DNA from: JAISGQ01 sp045604945
GTDB taxonomy: Bacteria > Bacillota > Clostridia > Oscillospirales > Acutalibacteraceae
Length of the DNA stretch: 38,314 nt
Assembly: GCA_045604945.1 (NCBI GenBank)
Contig: JAZUPA010000018.1
Location: 1-38,314 of the forward strand
Direction: 5' to 3'
Shown: piece by piece, positions 25,324 through 32,958 of the stretch
Layout: each line of letters starts with the position of its first letter
Numbering within the stretch: the stretch's first letter is position 1
Notes under the pieces: model-generated
Database searches by the model: none
What the model saw: only the letters and a program-made list of their open reading frames with translations
What the model was told of the DNA's origin: nothing
Program-made: the position numbers and the translations under genes

Positions 25324-25325
25324 GA

Positions 25326-25802
25326 TCAATTTCCCTCCAGTGCTCTTATTTCATCCCGCAGCTTTGCTGCCAGTTCATAATCCTCCGATTCCACAGCCCT
25401 TGCAAGCTGCGCCTTCAGGGCATCGAGCCTGTTTTCTTTCTTTTCTTCTTTTTTCGGCGGAAGAGTGTCGTTTGTTACATAAACTGCATTTGCGTGAATT
25501 CGTGCAATTGCAGGTGCCAGCTCTTCGGCAAATACTTCATAACACTTAGCACAGCCCACCTTACCGCTGTCAGAGATGGAAGAGAGGGTAGACCCGCAGG
25601 AGGGGCAGGCTTTGCGGCGTTTATAGCTGCCGGGCATGAAGGAGAATGCACTTTTGAGAAGAGAGTCGAAATCAGTGAAGGAAGGGGAGAACTCTGACTT
25701 TCCGGCACACTCAGGACAGAGCATGTATTCCTTTGTAATGCCGTTAACCGTTCTTCTGATATGAACGGTAGCAGGATTCTTTCCGCAGTTGGTACATAAC
25801 AT
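25326..25802 (-). CDS. mcsA: McsA, zinc-binding activator of McsB
   Basis: McsA stimulates McsB kinase activity. The 158-aa protein has four CxxC zinc motifs (LCTNCGKNP, LCPECAG, CPSCGS and CAKCYE) and a C-terminal UVR domain (ENRLDALKAQLARAVESEDY...), the standard arrangement. The ATG follows a GGAGG site and starts 13 bases after the ctsR stop. In this operon CtsR, McsA, McsB and ClpC form one regulatory circuit. Confidence 0.95.
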   Translation of the reverse strand: MLCTNCGKNPATVHIRRTVNGITKEYMLCPECAGKSEFSPSFTDFDSLLKSAFSFMPGSYKRRKACPSCGSTLSSISDSGKVGCAKCYEVFAEELAPAIARIHANAVYVTNDTLPPKKEEKKENRLDALKAQLARAVESEDYELAAKLRDEIRALEGN

Positions 25803-25815
25803 ATTTTAGTCCTCC

Positions 25816-26265
25816 TTATTCAAGGTTAATCAGCATTTGTTTGAAAACCGAAGCTCTCACAGCATCGCGGTAAACAGTAGGAATGTCCCTGTATGCTCCG
25901 TCTGAGCAGGCAGCGAGCATAACCTTGTATACTTCTTCTGAAATAATGCTGTTCATCAGCAGATTGCTTATCATAGCGCGGGCTGTCTTGCTGTCAAGGG
26001 AATTGCCTGTACAGTTGACAAGGTGCATCAGTACAGCGGATTTGTCGTGTCTCACTCTGGTGATGCGGATATATCCTCCGCCTCCGCGCCTGCTCTCAAC
26101 GGTGTAGCCGTGCTCGGGAGTAAAGCGCGATGTGATAACATAATTTATCTGACTTGGAGCACAGCCCATTGTCTGTGCAAAATCGTTTCTCTGTATTTCA
26201 GCGATGCCGTCGGATTCTTCCAGTATATCGATGATGGCTCTTGCGACCAGTTCACTTATATTCAT
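25816..26265 (-). CDS. ctsR: Heat-shock gene repressor CtsR
   Basis: CtsR represses class III heat-shock genes by binding heptad direct repeats of the GGTCAAA type. The 149-aa length is normal. The N-terminal winged helix-turn-helix (VARAIIDILEES, RNDFAQTMGCAPSQINYVI) and the DNA-contacting RRGGGGYIRI wing are intact; a C-terminal dimer/McsB-binding domain follows. The ATG at 26265 follows an AGAGGTG site. The frame stays open to 26331 but that stretch is the promoter-operator region. First gene of the ctsR-mcsA-mcsB-clpC operon and autoregulated through three operators in its own promoter. Confidence 0.96.
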   Translation of the reverse strand: MNISELVARAIIDILEESDGIAEIQRNDFAQTMGCAPSQINYVITSRFTPEHGYTVESRRGGGGYIRITRVRHDKSAVLMHLVNCTGNSLDSKTARAMISNLLMNSIISEEVYKVMLAACSDGAYRDIPTVYRDAVRASVFKQMLINLE

Positions 26266-26277
26266 CAGAAACACCTC

Positions 26278-26294
26278 TTTGACTTTCTTTGACC
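26278..26294 (-). promoter_or_regulatory. CtsR operator I, over the transcription start
   Basis: Minus strand GGTCAAA-GAA-AGTCAAA (26294-26278) is a perfect heptad pair with a 3-base spacer. It lies just downstream of the -10 box and covers the expected transcription start. Confidence 0.9.
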
Positions 26295-26296
26295 TT

Positions 26297-26325
26297 ATTG
26301 TAAAGCCAAAGTCAAAGAAAGTCAA
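26297..26325 (-). promoter_or_regulatory. Promoter of the ctsR operon
   Basis: TTGACT (26325-26320), 17 bases, TACAAT (26302-26297). The -35 box lies inside a CtsR heptad, so repressor binding would block RNA polymerase directly. Confidence 0.87.
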
Positions 26326-26326
26326 A
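26310..26326 (+). promoter_or_regulatory. CtsR operator II, over the -35 box
   Basis: Plus strand AGTCAAA-GAA-AGTCAAA (26310-26326), the same heptad pair in the opposite orientation to operator I. It covers the -35 box. Confidence 0.9.
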
Positions 26327-26342
26327 GTCAAATTTGGTCAAA
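26326..26342 (+). promoter_or_regulatory. CtsR operator III, upstream of the -35 box
   Basis: Plus strand AGTCAAA-TTT-GGTCAAA (26326-26342). Its first base is shared with the last base of operator II, so the two sites abut with one base in common. Confidence 0.87.
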
Positions 26343-26475
26343 AATCAGGGAGCAATCAGGCTCAATCTCTGCAAATCTCCTGAAAGCTCCGCCATACTTC
26401 CGAAATCTCGTTTTTCACACATTGCAAAGCTGCGGCATATTATATAGTGAAATCTGAAAAAGGAGGTAAAATAAT

Positions 26476-26661
26476 ATGTGCTGCAATAACAGAGGTCTTT
26501 TCGGCGGCAATACCTGCACATGGGTACTCATCCTTGTTCTCGTATTCCTGCTTGTCAAGCAGAATGACGGCTGCGGCTGCGGCTGCGAAGAAGAATGCCC
26601 CCGCACTTACTGCAACGAATCTTCCTACAGCAACAACGGCTGTGGCTGCGGCTGCTGCTAA
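26476..26661 (+). CDS. Small cysteine-rich single-helix membrane peptide
   Basis: A 61-aa product with 12 cysteines. It starts MCCNNRGLFGG, has one hydrophobic helix (TWVLILVLVFLLV, about residues 15-27) and then an outer or inner tail with two GCGCGC-type clusters and an acidic EEEC segment. It is preceded by a strong GGAGG site 9 bases upstream and followed directly by a perfect terminator, which supports it as a real gene. The small size and Cys clusters suggest metal binding or redox chemistry at the membrane, but no family was recognised. It lies divergent to ctsR on the plus strand. Confidence 0.7.
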   Translation: MCCNNRGLFGGNTCTWVLILVLVFLLVKQNDGCGCGCEEECPRTYCNESSYSNNGCGCGCC

Positions 26662-26672
26662 TCCCTTGTAAT

Positions 26673-26708
26673 GCAAAAAGCTCCGACCGAAAGGTCGGAG
26701 CTTTTTGC
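26673..26708. terminator. Bidirectional terminator between the cysteine-rich peptide and the lipoprotein gene
   Basis: A perfect palindrome: GCAAAAAGCTCCGACC and its complement around a GAAA tetraloop. The A and T runs flank the GC stem, so it functions on both strands. Confidence 0.92.
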
Positions 26709-26714
26709 TGATAT

Positions 26715-27437
26715 TCAGAATATCGGTGTAATTTCAGTCTCAAGCCAGCGTTGGCTGTTTTCAAAAGGATATTCCGATGTAAGTTCATCGAATCTGTCTG
26801 CATCGATTGATATATACTCACCGTCGGAAAATTCAGAGTACTCATTGCCTGCAGCGGAAAAGCCCGCAACGGTTTTCAGAGCGCCGTCAGCGGATAATTC
26901 TCTGATTTCAAAATCGGTAAAAGCCGCACCGCCTGAGCCCATGGTAAACAGATAACCTTCCTCAGTAATAACGCAGGAATATCTTGACCAGAATGCATCC
27001 AGAATAATTATCCGATCATTGAATACAGTGAATGCGGCGAGCACTGTGTGGTCATCACGAACCCAGAAAAGCTCAGGAGAGCTGTCGCCGTTTATATCAG
27101 TGAGAATGTATCCGAATGAGCCTTTGACCGAATCGGCATAGGGCATTTCAACGATCATGTTTGACCATCTGTAATCGATATCCGAGCCGCTGACTGTGAG
27201 CGCCTGAAGCAGCGGGTCACTGAGCTCAATGAACTCACCGTAATTCCAGAAATAATCAAAATCATCAAGCATCCTGAAAGAGACAATATTGCGGTAATCC
27301 TCGATGATATCATCATAAAGGTCAGAAGTCTCTGACAGAACAAAAGAATCGGATGTGTTATCCTTATCCTCATTACCGACAGCACAGCCGCAGAGGATAA
27401 TCAGAATGCAGAGCAATAAGGTTGTTATTCTTTTCAT
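26715..27437 (-). CDS. Putative lipoprotein with a DxNGD-type acidic loop
   Basis: A 240-aa protein with a lipoprotein signal peptide and lipobox LCGC near residue 18. The mature part has an acidic, Ser/Thr-rich spacer, then a beta-rich domain containing ILTDINGDSSPELFW. This D-x-N-G-D loop resembles calcium-binding loops seen in dockerin/VCBS-like clostridial surface proteins. The rest (YSCVITEEGYLFTMGSGGAA) could be a further strand pair. Function is unknown. It is the last gene of the DUF1963-flavoprotein operon, starting 14 bases after the previous stop. Confidence 0.72.
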   Translation of the reverse strand: MKRITTLLLCILIILCGCAVGNEDKDNTSDSFVLSETSDLYDDIIEDYRNIVSFRMLDDFDYFWNYGEFIELSDPLLQALTVSGSDIDYRWSNMIVEMPYADSVKGSFGYILTDINGDSSPELFWVRDDHTVLAAFTVFNDRIIILDAFWSRYSCVITEEGYLFTMGSGGAAFTDFEIRELSADGALKTVAGFSAAGNEYSEFSDGEYISIDADRFDELTSEYPFENSQRWLETEITPIF

Positions 27438-27451
27438 AATATCACCACATT

Positions 27452-29032
27452 TTATCTGTGTTTTTCAAGTACCGCTTCAGCGCATCTGATGCCGTCAACA
27501 GCAGCGGAGACGATACCTCCCGCATAGCCGGCACCCTCGCCGCAGGGGTAAAGTCCGCTGATATTTGACTGAAGCTTTTCGTTTCTGATTATGCGAACAG
27601 GGGAGCTGCTTCGAGTTTCCGGGGCAGTAAGCACAGCATCAGGCATATCGAAGCCCTGAAGCTTCCTGCCGAATTCCTTTATGCCCTCGCGCATGGAACG
27701 GGTGACAAAATCAGGCAGGCAATCCTCCATTTTTCCAAGCCTTACCCCCGGTAAGTAACTTGGCTCTACACTTCCGAAGCCGCATGATTCCTCATCTTTC
27801 AGAAAATCACCCACAAGCTGAGCGGTTGCCCTGTAATCGCCTGCTGCATTGTAGGCAGCCCGTTCTATCTTTCGCTGAAATTCAATTCCCGCAAGGGGAT
27901 GGTCACTTCCGAAGTCCGAGGGATCAACATTTACAAGCACCGCGCTGTTGGCGTTTTCGTCATTGCGTGCAAAAAGACTCATGCCGTTTGTAACAACACC
28001 GCCTTCTTCGCTGGCGGCAGCAACTACGCGTCCGCCGGGACACATGCAGAAGGTGTAAACACCCCTGCCGTCGGGAAGATGGGTGCTGAGCTTGTAGTCA
28101 GCAGCTCCAAGGGCTTTTTCAGAAAAAGCTTCGCCGTACTGAGCCTTGTTGATTACCTCCTGGGGATGTTCAACTCTGGCACCAACGGAAAAAGGCTTCT
28201 GAACCATTTCGATGCCCCTGTCATAGAGCATTTTAAAGGTATCCCTTGCAGAGTGTCCCGTTGCAAGGATAATGTCAGAACAGGGGAGAGTGCAGCATTC
28301 GCCTGAGCTTTCAATCACCGCTCCGCTTATTGCACCGTTTTCGGTGATGATGTCGCAAAGAACAGTTCCGAATCTGAACTCACCGCCCAGAGATATAATC
28401 TTCTCTCTGAGGTTTCTGACCATGATTATAAGTCTGTCGGTGCCAATATGCGGTTTGCTGTCATAGGCGATGCATTCGGGAGCGCCTGCCTCGATAAATT
28501 CACTGATAACCTTTTCAATGCGGATATCCTTTATTCCGGTGGTCAGCTTGCCGTCGGAAAAGGTACCTGCACCGCCCTCGCCAAACTGAACGTTGCTGTC
28601 GGGATCAAGCTTTCCTCCTGCAAAAAACGCATCAATTGAAGCCTGCCGCTTTTCAACGCACTCGCCGCGTTCAATGACAATGGGGGCAGCGCCGCACTGA
28701 GCAAGTATCAGAGCAGCCAGAAGTCCCGCAGGACCGCTGCCGACAACAAGAGGACGTGAGGGAAGAGATGCACTTTCAGGAAGTATATACTTTTTCGGTT
28801 CATATAGGCAAACATCTTTTTTGTTTACATAATTATTTTCGCCGTCGATACTGACAGCAACAGTATACAGTATTTTAATGTTGTCTTTTTTTCTCGCGTC
28901 AACAGAGCGCTTCAGTATTTTCAGTTCCCTCAGCTTTTTTGCTGAAACACGCAGAATACTGCATACAGCCTCAGTCAGAGCATCCTTTCCGTCTTTTCTG
29001 ACAGACAGTGAAATATTGCTTATTTTAAGCAT
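27452..29032 (-). CDS. FAD-dependent dehydrogenase-like protein (COG2509 type)
   Basis: A 526-aa cytoplasmic flavoprotein. An N-terminal ~80-residue domain (ILRVSAKKLRELKILKRSVD) precedes a Rossmann fold with the FAD-binding loop PLVVGSGPAGLLAALILA near residue 97. Typical segments of this family follow: FGEGGAGTFSDGKLTTGIKD, ILATGHSARDTFKMLY and a C-terminal GLYPCGEGAGYAGGIVSAA. The physiological substrate of the family is unknown; members are widespread in Firmicutes and Bacteroidetes. It begins 3 bases after the BaiN/HI0933-like gene, so the two flavoproteins are translationally close and probably produced together. Confidence 0.9.
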   Translation of the reverse strand: MLKISNISLSVRKDGKDALTEAVCSILRVSAKKLRELKILKRSVDARKKDNIKILYTVAVSIDGENNYVNKKDVCLYEPKKYILPESASLPSRPLVVGSGPAGLLAALILAQCGAAPIVIERGECVEKRQASIDAFFAGGKLDPDSNVQFGEGGAGTFSDGKLTTGIKDIRIEKVISEFIEAGAPECIAYDSKPHIGTDRLIIMVRNLREKIISLGGEFRFGTVLCDIITENGAISGAVIESSGECCTLPCSDIILATGHSARDTFKMLYDRGIEMVQKPFSVGARVEHPQEVINKAQYGEAFSEKALGAADYKLSTHLPDGRGVYTFCMCPGGRVVAAASEEGGVVTNGMSLFARNDENANSAVLVNVDPSDFGSDHPLAGIEFQRKIERAAYNAAGDYRATAQLVGDFLKDEESCGFGSVEPSYLPGVRLGKMEDCLPDFVTRSMREGIKEFGRKLQGFDMPDAVLTAPETRSSSPVRIIRNEKLQSNISGLYPCGEGAGYAGGIVSAAVDGIRCAEAVLEKHR

Positions 29033-29035
29033 AAA

Positions 29036-30253
29036 TTAGCTCCTCTCTGCGGCGTTAACGCCTGCTGCAGCACCGCTGCTCCAAGCCCACTGAAGATTAT
29101 AACCGCCGCATTTTCCGTCAACATTCAGCGTTTCGCCGCAGGCGTAAACGCCTTTGCAGAGCTTTGACTGCATATCCGCACCAAACTCGGAAAGCAGTAT
29201 GCCGCCGCGCATGACCTGAGCATTTTTCCAGTCCCCAAGTCCTGTTACGGTAAACCTGAAATCGCATATTACATTACATATCTTTTTAAGCTCAGCATCT
29301 GTAACGGAAGAAACAGAACGGGAAAGCGGCTGCAGACCCGATGCCTTCAGAACACAGTTGGCGATTCGCTTGTTCAGCATTCCGTTAAGGTAGTTTTCAA
29401 GTGTAAGCGAGTGAAGTGAGTGTTTTCTTCGCTCAAGTATAGTATAAATTTCCTTTTTGGAAACGTCCGGCAGTAATCTCAGGGAAACAGTATCCCCTGA
29501 TTTTGCGAATCTTGAAATATTGAAAACAGCAATACCCGAAAGCGCATTATCGGCAAAAAGAACCTCACCGCGCTCTTTTGCAGTTGTTCTGCCTTTTTTT
29601 GAAAGAGAAACAATACATTCGGCACGGTTGCCCTTGAGAGCTCCGCTGTAGGGGGAATCTGTTTTAAGCTGTGTCAGAGCAGGAAGGGATTTTTCCGCCC
29701 TGTGACCGAAAGCTGTCAGGAGCTTTACGCCGTCAGAGCACCCCCCAAGAGAAGGCGCTGCCATACCGCCGCAGGCGATAATAACCTTTTCCGCACGAAT
29801 CTTTTCGGAAGCGCCGATAATAAAACCTCCCTGAGTTTTTGTGATCTCACTGATTCTTGCATCGTTAAGGCAGGAGATACCGAGGCGTTCTGCTTCAAAT
29901 CTGAGCATATCAAGCACAGATGCAGCCTGTTCGCTCATGGGGTATACCCGACCGTCATCCTCTTCCATGCTTTCGATACCGATAGAGCGAAAGAATTCAA
30001 GAGTTTTTTCAACGCTGAAATTCTGAAAGACACTTTCGAGAATTTCAGGGGAGTCAGAGTAATAGTCTGCAGCACAGGCACCCATGTTTGTAAGATTGCA
30101 GCGTCCGTTGCCCGTAGCAAGCAGCTTTTTACCGAACCTCGGCAGTGCTTCGCACAGCAATATATTTTTGCCGCCGATTCTGCGGGCTGCAGATATTGCG
30201 GCGGTCATACCGGAAGCACCGCCTCCGATAACAGCGATTTTATATGCTTTCAT
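29036..30253 (-). CDS. BaiN/HI0933-family NAD(P)/FAD-dependent oxidoreductase
   Basis: A 405-aa flavoprotein of the HI0933/YhiN family. The FAD loop IAVIGGGASGMTAAISAARR is at the N-terminus, followed by the signature GKKLLATGNGRCNLTN near residue 45. A KVIIACGGMAAPSLGG segment and the C-terminal GKCGGYNLQWAWSSGAAAG, which completes FAD binding, follow. Members include BaiN of bile-acid metabolism, but that role cannot be assumed here because no other bai gene is present. It follows the DUF1963 gene by 14 bases and precedes a second flavoprotein by 3. Confidence 0.9.
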   Translation of the reverse strand: MKAYKIAVIGGGASGMTAAISAARRIGGKNILLCEALPRFGKKLLATGNGRCNLTNMGACAADYYSDSPEILESVFQNFSVEKTLEFFRSIGIESMEEDDGRVYPMSEQAASVLDMLRFEAERLGISCLNDARISEITKTQGGFIIGASEKIRAEKVIIACGGMAAPSLGGCSDGVKLLTAFGHRAEKSLPALTQLKTDSPYSGALKGNRAECIVSLSKKGRTTAKERGEVLFADNALSGIAVFNISRFAKSGDTVSLRLLPDVSKKEIYTILERRKHSLHSLTLENYLNGMLNKRIANCVLKASGLQPLSRSVSSVTDAELKKICNVICDFRFTVTGLGDWKNAQVMRGGILLSEFGADMQSKLCKGVYACGETLNVDGKCGGYNLQWAWSSGAAAGVNAAERS

Positions 30254-30267
30254 AAATATACCTCAAA

Positions 30268-31110
30268 TCAGCAGCAGTCCCAGTTGTACATAACCCTTGA
30301 GAAATCAAGTTTTTCAAGATCCTCAGGCTTTATAAAGAAGTTGCCCACACCGCAGTCTCCCCACAGGATTTCGTGTTTGAGACTGCCTGAAAGCTCAGAG
30401 TCCATCTGGAAAAGAAGAATATAGTCCTGAAAATCAGCCTTGCATTCTCTGGGGTCGAACTGAGTAAAATACGCATAACCCAAAAGCCAGTGGCCAAGGT
30501 TTCTCTGAGCATCACATTCCCTTGAAAAAACATCCTTGGGAAGTATGCGGAAAACAGGCGTGTTATCAGGAATGTCGATGCCGAGCTCCTTTGCTGCGGC
30601 GTATAAATATTTCTGGTATTCGAAATCCTCAGTGCCTACAGAAACCTCGGTTTTTGCGACGTTCACTGCCATTTCTCCCTCGATCGGAAAGGAATAGTCC
30701 TCATCATCCGTGTGATTGATGCTTGTTGGGATTCCGAGCTTCAGTACATCCTCTTCGGTTATGTTTTCGTCGACTGCTTCGTGGTAAACAACGCGGAAGG
30801 CATCGTTGCTTACAGGGTTATCAAAATCCATTCCGTACTGATAGTCACAGGCGATAAAAAACTGCAGAAGCCCGCAGTCAGGCAGCATGCTGCAGCAATT
30901 GACATCGGACAGATTTATCTGAGCAAGAAGCAGGAGCTTTTCGCCCTTTGAAGAAGCGGGATAGTCTCTTTTTAAGTCCCAGTAAGGAGTTCCGCCGAAT
31001 TTGGTGTCGGTAAGAGCAGGCTTTCTGCTTTTGTCGACAGTCAGTCTGTATGCAATTTTTCTGCTCAGCTCCTCTATTTTACTTACCGTATTTTCGTGCT
31101 GCATATCCAT
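30268..31110 (-). CDS. DUF1963 (YwqG-like) protein
   Basis: A 280-aa soluble protein matching the YwqG/DUF1963 family. It has an N-terminal helix, a TKFGGTPYWDLKRDYPAS segment, a LLLLAQINLSDV strand pair followed by LPDCGLLQFFI, and a C-terminal FQMDSELSGSLKHEILWGDCG with a GNFFIKPEDLEKLDFSR ending. The molecular function of the family is not established. The ATG at 31110 has a GGAGG site 7 bases upstream. It is the first gene of an operon with two flavoproteins and a lipoprotein. Confidence 0.88.
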   Translation of the reverse strand: MDMQHENTVSKIEELSRKIAYRLTVDKSRKPALTDTKFGGTPYWDLKRDYPASSKGEKLLLLAQINLSDVNCCSMLPDCGLLQFFIACDYQYGMDFDNPVSNDAFRVVYHEAVDENITEEDVLKLGIPTSINHTDDEDYSFPIEGEMAVNVAKTEVSVGTEDFEYQKYLYAAAKELGIDIPDNTPVFRILPKDVFSRECDAQRNLGHWLLGYAYFTQFDPRECKADFQDYILLFQMDSELSGSLKHEILWGDCGVGNFFIKPEDLEKLDFSRVMYNWDCC

Positions 31111-31152
31111 GGGAAAACCTCCGTTTATTGCGTGAATACAGTTTCTCTGTCA

Positions 31153-31181
31153 ATTATATTATAGATGATCCGTTTAGTCTA
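31153..31181 (-). promoter_or_regulatory. Promoter of the DUF1963-flavoprotein operon
   Basis: TAGACT (31181-31176), 17 bases, TATAAT (31158-31153). A second overlapping TATAAT lies at 31163-31158. The -35 box is weak. Confidence 0.6.
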
Positions 31182-31208
31182 CAGAAAAATGAAAAACACA
31201 CAATGAAA

Positions 31209-31240
31209 AAGACCGGGGGTTTTCGTAAACACCCGGTCTT
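31209..31240 (-). terminator. Terminator of the gtrA-GH51-DUF6171 operon
   Basis: AAGACCGGGTGTTT paired with its near complement (31240-31209), followed on the minus strand by TTTTTC. It ends the operon just ahead of the DUF1963 promoter. Confidence 0.85.
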
Positions 31241-31243
31241 CTG

Positions 31244-31501
31244 TTACCATTTATGCTCGCAGTGGGGACAGGACATATTTTTCTTTGCAGCCCTGACTTC
31301 TACAAAGCAGCCGCACTCACCGCAGAGTCCGTCAAGGAGCATATCACATTCAAGACATATCCGCAGCCTGCGGTTGTATTCATCCTCTGAAACCTTCATT
31401 TCAGGGGGCATTACAGAAATATATTCCTCCACAGTTGAAACAAACTTCCGACTGTCAAACTGAGAAAGAAGGCATTTTCCGCATTTTACGCTGCTGTTCA
31501 T
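31244..31501 (-). CDS. DUF6171-like small zinc-binding protein
   Basis: An 85-aa protein with cysteine pairs in KCGKC (near residue 7), ICLECDMLLDGLCGECGCF (near 49-67) and MSCPHCEHKW at the end. The LECDxLxxGxCxxCGCFVExRAA pattern fits the DUF6171 family of Firmicutes, probably binding one or two zinc ions. Function is unknown. The ATG overlaps the stop of the arabinofuranosidase gene (ATGA), so the two are translationally coupled. It is the last gene before a terminator. Confidence 0.8.
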   Translation of the reverse strand: MNSSVKCGKCLLSQFDSRKFVSTVEEYISVMPPEMKVSEDEYNRRLRICLECDMLLDGLCGECGCFVEVRAAKKNMSCPHCEHKW

Positions 31502-32958
31502 TTAAGTATAACGGAAATAACAGAACAGCGGGGAATGACCAGGCTGAACTTACCCTCTGACAGCTTTACTTCATATTCAGCAGGAACCACCGCATCAGGA
31601 GAATCAAAGTCATTGAAGGCGTGGGCATCCTCCGTGAGAATCTGTGCATAGGCACTGCTGAAGGAACTGCCGTTGACAGCAAATTCCAGCTCATAGTCTT
31701 CATCCAGAGCGCAGTTTGAGCAGGTTACGGTCATAGCGCCGTCTCTGACCGAGGCGGAGCAGGAAACAGCAGGCACGCCGTTTTTTTTCTCATTTTCGGT
31801 AAAGCAGTAAACAAGCTCGCTGTCCTGATGGGTCTTGAACATATCAAAGACATGATATGTCGGAGTTTTTACCATCTTTTCACCCTCAGTGAGAATAAGC
31901 GCCTGGAGTACATTTACGGCCTGAGCGAGGTTTGCCATACAGACTATATCCGACTTGTTGTTGAAGAGATTGAGATTGATGGCGGCGATTATTGCATCGC
32001 GCATTGTGTTCTGCTGGTAGAGGAATCCGGGGTTTGTACCGGGCTCAACGTCATACCAGCATCCCCACTCATCAACTGCAAGCTTTATGGTGTCGCTGTA
32101 ACGCTCGATAATAGCGCGATGCTTATCTATCAGCTTTTCCATGTAGAGGGTGCGGGAAATGGTATCGTAATATTCACTGTCAGAAAACTCAGTGGCACTG
32201 CCCTTGTGGTTCCAGTCGCCGGTAGGCAGGGTGTAATAATGGAGAGAAATAGCCTTTGTATGCCATTCGTTTATGTTCTGCAGAAGCTTTTCAGTCCAGT
32301 TATAGTCATCGGAATTGGGTCCGCAGGCGATTTTATAAAGCTCATTGCCGCTGAAATTTCTGCAGTAAGTCTGATATCTGCGGTACTCGTTGGCGTAGTA
32401 TTCGGGAAGCATGCTGCCTCCGCAGCCCCAGTTTTCATTGCCGATTCCGAGATATTTAAGCTTCCAGGGCTTGTCTCTTCCGTTTTCACGGCGAAGATCA
32501 GCCATGGGCGAAACACCGTCAAAGGTGATATATTCAATCCAGTCAGCAAGCTCCTCAACAGTTCCGCTGCCGAGATTGCCTGCAAGATAGGGCTCGCAGC
32601 CTATCTTTTCGCAGAGATTGAAGAATTCATGGGTGCCGAAGGAATTATCCTCGGTAACTCCGCCCCAGTGGGTGTTGACCATATTTGGACGGTCAGCCTT
32701 TCTGCCTATTCCGTCGCGCCAGTGGTATTCATCGGCAAAGCATCCGCCGGGCCAGCGCAGAATGGGCATTTTTATTGCTCTGAAGGCATCGATGATATCA
32801 TTTCTGATACCCTCGGTGTTTGGAATGGGGGAGTCCTCACCGACATAAATGCCCTTGTAGATGCATCTGCCCAGATGCTCTGAGAAATGACCGTAAATCT
32901 CGGGGTTTATGTGAGATTTCTTATCAAGAGTGTTGATTACACAGTTAAGCTTCTTCAT
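31498..32958 (-). CDS. Alpha-L-arabinofuranosidase, GH51 family
   Basis: Removes terminal L-arabinofuranose from arabinan or arabinoxylan oligosaccharides. The 486-aa protein has no signal peptide, so it is cytoplasmic and acts on imported fragments. It shows EIYGHFSEHLGRCIYKGIYV near the start and the MPILRWPGGCFADEYHW block near 64-80. The acid/base glutamate is in GIGNENWGCGG (E175) and the nucleophile in KLAVDEWGCWY (E297). A beta-sandwich domain makes up the end. The ATG at 32958 has an AAGGAG site and overlaps the gtrA end by 14 bases; the frame runs on upstream but those codons lie inside gtrA. No sugar transporter or regulator is nearby. Confidence 0.93.
   Translation of the reverse strand: MKKLNCVINTLDKKSHINPEIYGHFSEHLGRCIYKGIYVGEDSPIPNTEGIRNDIIDAFRAIKMPILRWPGGCFADEYHWRDGIGRKADRPNMVNTHWGGVTEDNSFGTHEFFNLCEKIGCEPYLAGNLGSGTVEELADWIEYITFDGVSPMADLRRENGRDKPWKLKYLGIGNENWGCGGSMLPEYYANEYRRYQTYCRNFSGNELYKIACGPNSDDYNWTEKLLQNINEWHTKAISLHYYTLPTGDWNHKGSATEFSDSEYYDTISRTLYMEKLIDKHRAIIERYSDTIKLAVDEWGCWYDVEPGTNPGFLYQQNTMRDAIIAAINLNLFNNKSDIVCMANLAQAVNVLQALILTEGEKMVKTPTYHVFDMFKTHQDSELVYCFTENEKKNGVPAVSCSASVRDGAMTVTCSNCALDEDYELEFAVNGSSFSSAYAQILTEDAHAFNDFDSPDAVVPAEYEVKLSEGKFSLVIPRCSVISVILK

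Noticed and set aside
29036..30253. Bile-acid dehydroxylation role from the BaiN-like protein
   Set aside because: The family is broad and no other bai gene is in the window.
31828..32883. 351-codon open frame on the plus strand inside the arabinofuranosidase gene
   Set aside because: It is entirely antisense to a well-supported GH51 gene and shows no recognisable domain or ribosome site; this is a typical shadow frame.
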